Below, in pieces: positions 9,190 through 20,166 of a stretch of DNA of 64,000 nt (the stretch's first letter is position 1; each line of letters opens with the position of its first letter). The stretch lies in contig NC_065876.1 of assembly GCF_933775445.1 (NCBI RefSeq), positions 21,576,001 through 21,640,000 on the forward strand, given 5' to 3'. The notes beneath the pieces were generated by a model. That model was not told where the DNA came from. It was given only the letters and a program-made list of their open reading frames with translations, and made no database searches. The position numbers were made by a program, and so were the translations under genes. The stretch comes from Argentina anserina (Eukaryota; Streptophyta; Magnoliopsida; Rosales; Rosaceae).

Positions 9190-12100
9190 TCCATCGTTAT
9201 AGATCCCAATCTTTTAATTTCGAATTCACTGTTCATATTGTAAATTTGTATATGTTTTTCTTACTTTGTTCTAATATATAGTAATTTTATCTTAAGTTGT
9301 TATTTTTTATGATTGAATGAATGATTGTTGTAGGTTATAAATCGAACGGAATAGGTAAAGTCCCTTTTGTTAATATTAGCCTTAACCCCTTATGTTTTCT
9401 TTCAAATTTTTTGCATGAGGTTGAGGGCGGCTTTTATTAACACTTGGAGATTTGTCTAACACCCAAGTTTGTTTCTAGCTGAGTAAGGGGCACGCTCTTT
9501 CATTACTCTGGTGCATGGGACCAAAATTGGATCTCAGAGAACTATTGACTGAGTCCTACCATGTTCAACAAATGAGTCCTACCATGTTCACTATCTCTGA
9601 ATTAGCTATCCGGCCATCTGAAACGATGATCCAAACTTGTGTCTAGGCATCCATACTTAGGCCGCACGTCCACCTTGATTTACAACTTAGAATCAATCAA
9701 TGATTTAATTGTTTGAATAACAACTTAAGAATGTTAAAGCATGAAATTGAAAAAAAAAACATGTGAATTGTATGAACTTTATAAACTTAAATAACTAACT
9801 TGTGAGACCTTATCTTATTTTGTTGTAACATATAATAATTGTAATTGTGGATACTTTATTAGGTTCTTGAGTTGAGAAATTAAAACGAACTTAAACATAA
9901 GATTTGACATTATGTTGGATTGGTTGTTAAGCTTGTTTTTGTTTCTTTTTCCCCTTAACATGTGCTTATTATATTTGAATGACTTTTGACATGTTTGTGA
10001 CTTGTATATCAATAACTTCCTAACTGTTTTCTCTAACCTTTGCATTGCATCCTAATCATATCATTCTAATTGCATTCATTTTGCATCTCATTCATGTTGC
10101 ATTTTAAAATTCCACGGAATATCATATGGCTAGAGGAACATGGTCTCTTAAGGACCTCACGTCCTATGTTATGTTTGGTAAGTTCCCACTTACACTAATG
10201 ATTTTAATTGAGATTCTACAGGTTTATAGGAAGTGACCAACAATGAGCTCGAGAATATACTACAAGGTTGGACAACAAAATGGCGGAAGAGAAATCCCAT
10301 AATGTGTCACCTATAAAATGATTGAAATGAAAACTCGGTCTAAGCTATTAGACTTTAAATTTAAGCGCTTGTTGGGAGGCAACCCAATATGTTTTCTTTT
10401 ATATTTATTATTTTCTTTGGTTATTGTTTTATTGTTTTTTTTTCTTTTTGATTTGTTTTGTGCGTGTGTAGGTTAGTTTTCGAGAAAACGTGAAGAGCAG
10501 CAAAACATTTTCGTTCAACAGAATCTGGTAGAAACAGTCTGTCGACTTCGGCAGAATGTATCTCTCAGCTCAAAGGGAGTTGGAATATGTTCTTTATATG
10601 GAAACAAAGGTATTTGAGTCTAGTTTCTGTATCTTTTTACAAAACTAGATTTAGAGGTCTATATCATTATCAGTTGCAATTTGAAGACAGCAAGGTCGTG
10701 TCAGAAATTCAGAACTCGTGCACGTACAGTCCGGAAACAGCAAAACAGCGAGCACTTTCGGCCTAACTGGGCAGTTCTGCTATATATGGATTGAAAGCTT
10801 GTTGTGTTATCTTCAACTTTTATTCAGGCCACGTTTCCATTCCAGCTGTTTAAATTAATGGAATTCAGGTACAAAGAGGTAAAGGTCATTCCAGTTTTTG
10901 ATTCTATGAACTTGTTTTTCGTGACAAATTTGCAGGGGCATAACTTTCTCCTCATTTGGAGTTAGCAAACGTACTTCATATGCTTGGAAAGCTAGAATAT
11001 CAGCTTTCAATTCCCACTGTTGTCTTACTGATCGAAGATTATTTTCAAACGTGATGAAGCATGGAACGCAAGCTGTTGGACCGCGTCATGGGGGAGCTTT
11101 TCTCATCATTTTCTCATCTTTTTCCCATGTTTTTATTTTTGTATTTGTTTCTTTCCACTATGAGTCTTTCATTGCATTATTTATTTTTTGACATTCATTG
11201 AGCACAATGCATGATTCGAGTGTGGGGGAAGGTTTACATGTTAGAGTCATAAAATCAAAAAAATAATTTTTTGTATTTTTTTTGTTTTGTTTTTATTTTG
11301 TTTTGAGTCATAGGTATGCCTTTAACTGTCTAGGATGAGTTGATCTTTGAATGATTGGTTGAAAGATGATCACAAGATTGGAAATTGAACTTAATTGCAA
11401 TTTGATGGTTAATCAATGTGTAGAAATTGTACGAACATGTAGTAGATGAGGATTTTGAAACTTAGGTACATAATGAGCATGTTCCCTACTTGTTGAATTC
11501 ATGTAACCTATGTGAGTTTCGAGCCATATATGTGCCTTTCTTTGGAGAGTTTAATCTATCGTTTCTTGGCTATATAACCTCATTACATCTATTTTGATTA
11601 ATTCATATGCCATAGAATTGCAATGAACTAGAGAATGCTAGAACTTACATTGTGAAACTTTCAAAACTTTTATCATAATATACTCTGATTTTGAAAATCA
11701 CTGTTGGATCTTTTTAGGAATTCCACCACTTAAGCCAAAAAGCCTTTTGCCTTATTTGTGCCCTGCTTGGGACACCTTAGTATGAACCCCTTTAAGCCTA
11801 TGTTAAGCCTTTTATTTCATTACCAACATGTTAATATCCTTGCTTAGTATAGTTGTATCTCTACCCTTGTCTTTAAGGCTTGGCCGAGCCGATTGTTGGA
11901 TGTTAATATGGAGTGATGATTCGATTCAAGTGTGGGGTTGTGCTATGTATGTATTTATGCCGTATGAAAAGAGTGAAAAGAATGAAGAAAAAATAGAAAG
12001 ATGCGTGAGAAGAAAAAGAGAAAAATACATGAACACGGCTTGAATAAAAAAAATACAAAGAAGTTACGGCATAGCTATGTTTGATGTGAATTTGGAGTTG

Positions 12101-12822
12101 TAATGTATTTGTTGAAGGCTCAATAGTGTTGTACTTTAGCCTTTGTTCGTTTTCACAATGTTTAAAGTGAAGAATGGGTCCAACATGATAAAATTGGCCC
12201 TTGTTTTATGGAGTATGGCGACATAAGGTGAATAATTCTTGCTCTGCTAAGTCTTGAGGATGACCTTTGTGATTCCTTTTACCTAAGAAAATGATATCCT
12301 TACCGAGCCTAAGCCTACCTTTTATAACGATCCGCATGATTCTTAAAATGAGTAGCTCTTGATCTGTGGAGTTTGTTTCCTGAGTAAGCATATGGTTTTG
12401 GGTTCATTTGTGCATATGATTGGTATCTTTCATGAGGTTTTCGAATTCTCTATATGTTCATAACTCTTGTGTGTGAAAAGCTTTTAAGCATATGCCATGT
12501 TCTTGAGAGAAAATATTCGGAGTGCATATCCATTGTGAGTTGAATTTGAACTTGTTTTGAACATGTTGAGCTTACAATCACCTATGTTTCTGCCATGTCT
12601 TACTTGTTATGCGAGATCTCATGTTTATTAACCATTTAATTCAATCTATCTATTTCGATTAAGTGTTATTCTTGATGCTATGAGTTTGAAGATCTCTGAG
12701 ACAGAATGTTGAAGGCATTATAGTTGAGTCATTAGTTTAGTTATATTGATTTTTGTTTTATGTTTTTGTTTCCCTTTTCTAGTGTTTGCTAAGGGACTAG
12801 CAAAGCTTAAGTATGGGGTTGT
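9190..12822 (+). other. Non-coding interior of LARD-like element
   Basis: No domain of gag or pol is recognisable. A short inverted-repeat motif, GCTTGTTGGGAGGCAACCCA, lies near 10367-10386; I recall this hairpin as conserved in plant Athila/Tat elements. Purine-rich GAGTGTGGGGGAAGG (near 11217) and AAGTATGGGG (12810-12818, just before the right LTR) look like an internal and a terminal polypurine tract. Short frames at 9815-10045 (minus), 11828-12043 (plus) and 12206-12391 (minus) resemble nothing known. Confidence 0.6.
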
Positions 12823-15001
12823 TGATAGGAGCAGAAAGTGTGACGTTCTTAATTCGTTTATGCCATATTCTTACTCTTTGTTACCTCTTATTTAGTATGT
12901 TTTAGTTTCTTTTGTATGAATAATTGTCTAGGTAGAGCTTATATCAATTATGAATGAATTGATGATGAAATCGTGCTAAGTGTTAATAATCTTTGTTGAG
13001 ATATGATTCCTTGTTCGAGTAGGATTCATCCTTTCGTATTTCTTTGTTTCTAACATACTTATTCTTATTAGGAAATACAAATCCATGTTGGAGAAGGAAA
13101 GCAATCCTAGTTCCACAAGGAAAGAGAAGAAAATACACTTAAAAGCCCAATCCATGGAAGAAATCAAAATGCTGTCAAGATTCATTGTCCAACTTCGACG
13201 GGCTCCCCTGAATAGCGCCGATTGCGTTAGAACACGTACCTTATATGGATAAAAAGGATTTTGAGTCTAGTTTCTGTAGGATTTGGAATCAAATCAATAT
13301 CTTATTCCTACAGGGAGATATGACCGAATCATTGATCTGAGGTCCAGTGAACTCGACGGAATTATCTCAGCCATTGATTTGCTTTTGATCCAAGGGCTAT
13401 GAGGGAAACTTGGGACTTTGTTCCTCTTGCATATAGAACACAAATATGTATCAGAATGTCCATAAATCCCTGCACCAAAGAATGTCAAAGAAGACATGCA
13501 GCAAATTAAATGAGAAGAGGCAAGAAAGTCAAAGAAGGCATGCATCAAATTTAATGAGGAGAGGTAAGAAAAATCAAACATGGCTGCAACAATTAAGACT
13601 TTTGCTGCCTCCCTAATTCAAAGAAAGAAATTTGTGCAAAAGAAATCAGCATTAAAGGAGGAAGAAGATATGCAATCCTTATAGAAATCAGAATTCTGGC
13701 AGTGCAGATCATCCAACTTTGACGGGCTCCCCTGGACAGCTCCAAATGATTGCAAAAATGCATGATATATGGATGCAAAGCCACGGAAGTCTAGTTGAAA
13801 TTGCCAGTTGGAATCATCTCAATATCTATTTTTTAAAGAAAGTTATGGCCATAACAAGGGACAAAGGTCAGATCTGCCGAATCTAGGAAACCTCAACCAA
13901 TTTGGTTTCAACTTGTGGACTTTGTGGCCATCCTCCCTTGGGTTTCTTCCTCTATATATAGCACCTCATTTCCACATAAAAACATCATCAACCTTGCTCA
14001 CAAGACTAGCCAAAGCTCTGCCTTAAACACTACTCATCATCCTCAAAGCCATTCAAGGCGAAAACACCATCTTCCCTTCATTCCATTCGATCCAAAGCGC
14101 TACGCCTAGGATTGCCATTCAAGTGGAAGTCGTGCTGCTTTGTTTTAATACCGCTAAGGAGATTTACAAAGTGTAACTCGTTGCTTCTTCACTTATGTTT
14201 TCGGTTTGGATTCTTTGTGTGATGTTGTGTTTATGTTTTTGGCTAGTTCCGAATTTGTGGAACACTCTTATGTAGTTTACGATTTTGCAAGATGTTATAA
14301 AGTAGTTCTGATTTTGTTTTCTATGATTTCTATATAGATGTCGTGAGTTTATAATTCAATGATTTAATGATTCTCTTTCTTGTGCGTTAACTATATGTGA
14401 TTCAAGGCGCTAAGTTAGTTTTGCATATAGGATTCTTAAGTGTTTTTGTTAACTTGTTAAAGTAAGTGACATGCTTGAGTTGTTAGTAATCACTAGGAAT
14501 TAACCATAATCCGTTTGTTATCTAAGATGCGCTAAGTAATTAGATAAGAGATAAATCAATGAAGTGGTAAGATTGAGAATGACATGTTACCTTGTAATTT
14601 CTAAGCGCTAAGATAGAATTACCAGGCCATGTTTCGAGTTAGGGATGCGCTAAGTAACCTAGTTCGGCATTAGGTTGTTGTTTGTTCGCTCAATACTTGT
14701 CCGCTAAGGCTCGGTGTTTTTCATAGGATGAGATTATGATTTTGAAGCTACTTGTGACGATTTGTTTGGTGATGTTTATGTGTTGGTTGGTTGATCACAT
14801 GTATATATTAGTTTAGGATTTATTTTTATGTTCTTGATACAATCCTATATCCCAAAATCCTCAAACTCTTATGAATTCGTTATTAAATATTTGTGATTCT
14901 TACCCTGGTTGGATCCCCGGTTTGTGAACGATACCCTCTTGCTTTATACTACTAACGATGCTTACAGGGTTAATATTGATCTCGAGTAATCGAACCGATC
15001 A
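12823..15001 (+). repeat. 3' LTR of nested LARD-like element
   Basis: A 2179-bp copy of the left LTR with the same ends and a matching TATA box near 13952-13961. It lacks the 20-bp local repeat of the left copy. Followed directly by the target duplication GAAAT. Confidence 0.93.
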
Positions 15002-15006
15002 GAAAT

Positions 15007-15581
15007 GGAATAAACAGAATCAAGAATTATACAGCGGAAACACCAAAAAACTGATAAGAACCTGTCTTGGGTGCACGTTCACTGTTGGTGCACCTACACT
15101 GACAATAAAGAGTTTTTAATTATGGGCCGGGTCGGGTTGAATCCGGGTCGGATCAAGTGGACCGGGTCGGGCCGCACCGTTTCTGGGCCGGGCGTGAATA
15201 GAAACCGGGTCGGGAAAGGTCGATTTAGGGTTGATTTAGGGGCCGATTTGGATACAATTTCTGGTGATTGGAGAGGAGAGGAGCGACGTCCGGCGAAGAG
15301 CGGCGACGTCCGGCGAAGAGCGGCGACTGAGGAGCGGCGAGCGATGTCAGGGCGGGGGGCGCGGAGACAAGGACAGCGGCGACGAGAGAACGACATCAGC
15401 TCGAGGGCGCAGCGGACGGCGTCGGGTCGAGGGAAATCAACATGAGCGCTGTGTCGGCGACGACGGGGAGCGCCGGGGAACAACGGTGAGGGAGCCCCGG
15501 AGGGGAGGAGCCAGCGGTGAGCACGAGGGAGGAACCGGGCGGAAAAAACGGGAAAAATGCCCATAAAAATAGAGCACGGAG
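15007..15581 (-). other. GC-rich leader of copia element 2
   Basis: Untranslated leader between primer site and the insertion point of the nested element. It contains GGGCCGGGTCGGGTTG words (near 15125-15200) like the leader of element 1, and imperfect repeats of GCGGCGACGTCCGGCGAAGA (15285-15330). Overlapping arginine-rich reading frames on both strands (15071-15445, 15094-15594, 15264-15566) reflect composition, not genes. Confidence 0.6.
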
Positions 15582-15593
15582 GCTCTGATACCA
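15582..15593 (-). other. Primer binding site of copia element 2
   Basis: The minus strand reads TGGTATCAGAGC, the canonical site for initiator tRNA-Met, directly abutting the end of the 5' LTR. Confidence 0.9.
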
Positions 15594-15759
15594 AGAAGAA
15601 AGGTATGAATTCTTATTGATTGATATGAATAATTACAAGGTATTTATAGGAATCTAGACTACAAATTATCAGGTATGAAACCAAAGATTGTTTGTCAATT
15701 ACTACTGTTAGAGATTTGGTTGGTGAGATCCGGTTAGTGTATATTGACTCATACTAACA
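15594..15759 (-). repeat. 5' LTR of copia element 2
   Basis: A 166-bp copy of the left LTR. On the minus strand it starts TGTTAGTATGAG and ends TTTCTTCT, immediately followed by the primer site. The outer side carries the target duplication CCATC (15760-15764). Confidence 0.92.
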
Positions 15760-15764
15760 CCATC

Positions 15765-16176
15765 AGGTGGCGGCCGGCGGTTAATTCATTTGTTTGAGAT
15801 TCGATCATGCATGACGAGTTATATTTTTTCGGATTGCTTAGTGTTGTTGGTTTGATCGGGTTGCTTGCGGCTTGTAAACTTTGTTCCATTACATGGTGGT
15901 TCTTCCTTTTATCTCCGTTTTGAATTTATCTCATTAAGTTTTATATAAACAATGTTATAGTAAGGCCACCTTGGTTAAAGCGAGGAGGAGTAAAAAGAAA
16001 ATCTCCACTCATTCTACTGTATTTTCCTGAGAGTTACAGGACAGCTTAACTAGTTAATTACAAGTGAGCGCTTTTGTTTCTTTATTTCATATGAGGTTTT
16101 TGGAACGTTTTTTTTTAGTCTTTTAGATCAAGAATTTATAATACTCAACAAACACACACACACATATATATAAAAG
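15765..16176. other. Unassigned spacer
   Basis: AT-rich sequence between copia element 2 and the hAT element. It holds a CA/TA microsatellite (16151-16172) at the hAT insertion site and no gene or repeat that I recognise. Confidence 0.5.
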
Positions 16177-16455
16177 CAGAGGCGGACCTAGCAGTTGGCA
16201 AGCCCAGCTTCTGCTGGGAAGAAAAAAATGGGACACGTTCAAAAAAAAATTCTGCTGGGGTAAAATTGTAAATTACTAGTAGTCCACCTATTAGTTTTTA
16301 GCCTATATACATATCTGAAAAGGAGAACGAATCTCATTGTTCAACTGTTCTGCCTCTCAATCTCTTTTCCCAGAAAAATCTCTATTTTCATAATCTTTTC
16401 AATCTCAATTACAGCCTCTCAATCGGACCGATCGTCTGCACTTCACCATCTTCAG

Positions 16456-16840
16456 GTATGTATCTCTTGACTCTTTTCTTAGTATTTTGTTCTCACTTTA
16501 TTAAATTCCTAAAGTTCAAAATTAGGGTTTGGAATTGTTTGAGAATTTGTAGGGATTGGGGATTTGGGGTGTTGAGTTGTATTACTTGTTTAATGAAGAG
16601 TTGTGTTTTATATAATCTAAATAATTAAATTCTCAAATTCTAATTGTATTTTATATGTTCTGTGATGTTGCTTAATAATTAATATGGAATTCTAAATTGG
16701 GATTAGTGTGTTTTATACAATCTATAGGTTATACTTTACATAATCTATTGTTTTGTTTGATTGTCTATTGTTTTATCCAGTATTTCTCTATAATCTGTTA
16801 CTTTTATATATTAAAATGTTTGTAACTTTTGATTCAATAG
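16456..16840 (+). other. Probable 5'-leader intron of hAT transposase gene
   Basis: Donor CAG|GTATGT at 16455/16456 and acceptor CAATAG|G at 16840, with a T-rich, AT-rich body. The start codon ATG follows one base after the acceptor. Noncoding leader introns are common in plant hAT genes; inferred from splice signals only. Confidence 0.55.
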
Positions 16841-16841
16841 G

Positions 16842-19321
16842 ATGTCTGATCATCCCAAACCCAAACGATTCAAGAATATGTTTGCTTTCTATAAAAAAGA
16901 TGTTGATAATCAAACTTCAACATCAGTTGCATCAGAGACTCCAATGTCTTGTTCTGATTGTCATTCTTCCTTACCAATTAATGAAGTTGAAACTCCATCA
17001 GAACATGATACTAATGTGCCTCCAACTGTAACTAATGTTCCAATAGAATCCCCTATCCAAGCTGATCCTGGATTACGTGAAATGATTTATTCATTACCAG
17101 TGAATCATCAAGATCATATCCGAAGGCAGTATATCCTTATGGGACCTTGTCAACCCAAGTTACAAAATTATCCACAAACCTTTGATGGACGTAATAATCG
17201 TCGTTTTCAATGTAGATGGTTCACACTATTTCCTTGGATGGAGTATTCAGAAGCCAAAGACAAAGTGTTATGTTTTCCTTGCTTCCTTTTTAAGAAAAAT
17301 CCACCAAGACATCCTTTATTCACTGTTGAAGGGTGTTGCAATTGGGGTAAAATGTTGGCTAGGAATAAAGAAATTTGTGTACAACATGTGGGGCAGGTAA
17401 ATTCTGCTCATCAATATAATGTTCAAAATTGGAGCAACTTAAGGAGAACTTCTCAACACATTGATAGAGTGATTGAAAAACTACCACCAGAAATTATAAG
17501 GCAGAATAGGTTACGTTTAAAGACAACAATAGCAGCTGTGAAGTATCTTAGAAAGGAAGGCTTGCCTTTTAGAGGCCACGATGAATCTGCTGACTTTACT
17601 AGTAGAGGACATTTCATTGAGTTAATAAAGTGTTATGCAGTTTTGAATGAAGACATTGCAAAAGTTGTTCTTGATAATGCTCCCAAACATGCCATGTACA
17701 TTGCACCATCAATTCAGAAAGAGATCCTAGATATAATTGCTACCAAAATTCGAAGTAGAATTCGTGCAGAAATTGGAGATGTCAAGTTTTGTATCTTAGT
17801 TGATGAATCACTTGATGTATCTCATAAGGAGCAAATGGCCATTATTATAAGGTTTGTTAATGAAGATGGGTTTCTTCAAGAAAGGTTTCTTGAAATTGTA
17901 ACAGTTGAAGACACTACTTTAGCTAATCTTAAAAAGCATATATGTATTGTGCTTTCAAGAAACAATCTCCAAGTGCAAAATATTTGTGGTCAAGGTTACG
18001 ATGGGGCTAGCAATATGCGTGGTCAATTTCATAGATTGAAAACATTATTCCTTGAAGATTGCCCATATGCCTATTATGTTCATTGTTTTGCTCATCGATT
18101 ACAGTTAGCTTTGAATGCATGTGCTAGAGATGTACATGATATGCAATTGTTTTTTCAGATGCTAAGTTCTATTGTTGGGTTTGTTGGCTCTTCATCAAAG
18201 CGTACAAATCAGTTAAAAGATATTCAAGAAGCAGAAATTGCAGAAAGTTTAGCAGATGGAAATCTTGAAACAGGAAGAGGGCTTAACCAAATCCGTAGTT
18301 TGAAGAGAGCAGGTATGACTAGATGGGGATCTCACTTTGCTTCCATTAGTACATTAGTCCATGTATTTGAAGAAATTACTCAACTTCTTCAAAGCATGAT
18401 GAATGATAAAGATCTCCTAGGAAGTGTAAGAGGTGATGCAAAAGGTTACCTTAAGGCATTGAGGGCATTTGACTTTGTATTTTATTTGTTGCTCACTAAC
18501 AAAGTTATGAGAATTACTGATTTACTTTCTCAAGCCTTACAGAAGTAATCACAAGACATTGTTAATGTCATGAATTTGGTTTCAAGTACAAAAGCACTTC
18601 TTCAAGCTTTGAGAGATGATGGTTGGAACAGTTTTTTCCAAAGTGTCTACGATTTGGTGAAAATCATGGTCTTGAAATGCCTAATATGGATGCAGCTTAT
18701 TCAATGGGTACTGGTCGTGGTTGTCAACAACATAATGTTGTTACAAATGAACATTATTATCTTTTTGACATGTTTAATATGATTATACATGTTCAGATGA
18801 TGGAGTTGAATGACAGGTTCACCGAAGAAACTATAGAGCTACTTATTTGGAGCTCTGCGTTGGATCCTAAAAACCAGTTCAAAAAGTTCGACATGGAAAA
18901 GATTTGCAAGCTTGCTGAGAAATTTTATCCTGAAGACTTTGATACATCTGAGGTAATAGCTTTCAGATTACAGTTAGAACATTACAAGTATCAAGTAGTT
19001 TTTGATAAAGATTTTCATAAACTATCTTCCCTTGCACAATTGTGTAGACGATTAGTTGAAACAGACTTAGCACAACTTTTTCCCTTGGTTGATAGATTGA
19101 TTCGTTTAGTCTTGACACTTCCTTTTTCCACTGCAACTACTGAACGTGCATTTTCAGCGATGAAAATTATAAAGACTAGGCTTAGAAACAAGATGGAAGA
19201 TGGATATCTTTCAGGTTGTATGATGCTCCATATTGAAAAACAATATGTTGACACTATTGACTCAGATGAAGTCATTGATCATTTTGAGTCTATTGGAGAT
19301 CGTAGAGCGCAATTTCGGTAG
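16842..19321 (+). pseudogene. hAT transposase (TTF-type zinc finger / DUF4371 / hAT dimerisation)
   Basis: The start codon at 16842 follows an intron acceptor (TTCAATAG at 16833-16840) of a 5'-leader intron whose donor is CAG|GTATG at 16455/16456. The open part (16842-18548, 568 residues) has the TTF-type zinc finger (about residues 123-152, CRWFTLFPWMEYS then CFPCFLF), the DUF4371/RNase H-like core with acidic residues D321 (CILVDESLD) and D387 (GYDGASNM), and the HCFAHRLQLAL motif near 414. A TAA at 18546 interrupts the frame, and a second lesion near 18650 shifts it. Downstream, 18651-19321 encodes the C-terminal hAT dimerisation region, including LTLPFSTATTERAFSAMK. Cut-and-paste transposition is the family function; this copy probably makes no full protein. 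Confidence 0.92.
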
Positions 19322-19500
19322 AGCATATTGTATTTGTAATTGAATTATGTATTATTATAAGTGTCAAGTAAATTTCTTTTGGATTCTTGATGTATAGCAT
19401 ATAAGAATCGTATTTTGACTTGCAAATTTTTTGCCTCTTCTCCATTAATATTTTTCTGCTCACTTAGTTTTGAGACACTAGATCCGCCACTGATATAAAG

Positions 19501-20166
19501 AATACCGATAATAAGATTGAATTACTCCAAATGATTACCAAACATCTAAGCTAGATCTTAGATAACCAAAAGTACTTTGAACCTTCTGATAATTGTTTAC
19601 AGCTCCTTTATTTTCACAACTCTCAGCACTCATGTAATTGTGTAAAAGCTAGAATAAAGGGTACCTACCACATGAGCTGAGTATGTCCTTGATACAAAAT
19701 AATTAGATCGTAGTTCCATAGCTTGGAACTCCCTAATTTAGTGGTTGGTGATGCCTACAAGTTGAATTCAACTTTTCAATTTATCAGGTCCTTTTTTTTT
19801 TTCACTTGCAGGCTCGTTATAAACACCCACTAGCCCAGTAATTTTAATGATCTTTGTAGTATTATACTATTATTCAACATGTATCCTTATTTGATTGGTC
19901 TATGAGACATGTTCCATGTCGTAGAGTTGATGAAACATGCAATTTGGAGTCTCTATCAATACACAAAAACAACAACAATTAAAAGATCAATCATAAAATT
20001 TCAAAATTTCACATTTCTTCTTTTCTCAATAAAGCAAAAATCCTGAACTTTGACAGTAAGCAACATCCACCATAAGCTGCATGTGTTAATCCCTATCCTT
20101 TAATTTACTTGCAGAGTGTAAGACTACTTCACATATACATCTAGAACTGAAAAGCGATTAAATCTA
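19501..20166. other. Unassigned; 3' flank of the transporter gene
   Basis: AT-rich sequence between the hAT element and the stop codon of the WAT1-related gene. It should contain the 3' untranslated region of that gene on the minus strand. I see no other feature. Confidence 0.4.

Larger units (their letters stand above)
6971..15001 (+). mobile_element. Nested non-coding gypsy-type LTR element (LARD-like)
   Basis: An 8.03-kb element inserted in copia element 2. LTRs of 2199 bp (6971-9169) and 2179 bp (12823-15001) start TGATAGGAGC and end ACCGATCA; a perfect GAAAT target duplication lies at 6966-6970 and 15002-15006. A primer site (9172-9189) follows the left LTR and a purine-rich tract precedes the right LTR. 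The 3.65-kb interior has no gag, protease, RT or integrase on either strand. The LTRs differ by scattered substitutions and one 20-bp length difference, so it is younger than its copia host. LTR length, primer site and the interior hairpin motif suggest the Tat/Athila branch of Ty3/gypsy. It must have depended on enzymes from other copies. Confidence 0.93.
2424..15759 (-). mobile_element. Ty1/copia retrotransposon 2, full-length but interrupted
   Basis: The element is bounded by LTRs of 167 bp (2424-2590) and 166 bp (15594-15759) and by a perfect 5-bp target duplication, CCATC (2419-2423 and 15760-15764). Without the nested element at 6971-15001 it is about 5.3 kb, the usual copia size. On the minus strand the order is LTR, primer site, leader, gag, protease, integrase, reverse transcriptase, RNase H, polypurine tract, LTR. 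The two LTRs differ at roughly eight bases plus one indel, so it is not a recent insertion. Pol has several stops and frameshifts and altered catalytic residues (RT YVDD is YVDG; protease DSG is DSD), so it is dead. Confidence 0.95.
16177..19492 (+). mobile_element. hAT transposon, complete, transposase mutated
   Basis: Terminal inverted repeats CAGAGGCGGACCTAG (16177-16191) and, inverted, CAGTGGCGGATCTAG (19478-19492) enclose 3316 bp. The flanks are ATATAAAAG on the left and ATATAAAG (19493-19500) on the right, an 8-bp hAT-type target duplication with one extra A. The element carries a 5' exon-intron leader and one transposase reading frame, interrupted by a single stop and a single frameshift. 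The good state of ends and gene suggests fairly recent activity. Confidence 0.93.

Noticed and set aside
15071..15594. Three overlapping long arginine/proline-rich frames on both strands
   Set aside because: They lie in the GC-rich leader of copia element 2 and overlap one another on opposite strands; composition explains them.
16151..16172. CA/TA microsatellite
   Set aside because: Ordinary short simple repeat at the hAT insertion site; not of further interest.
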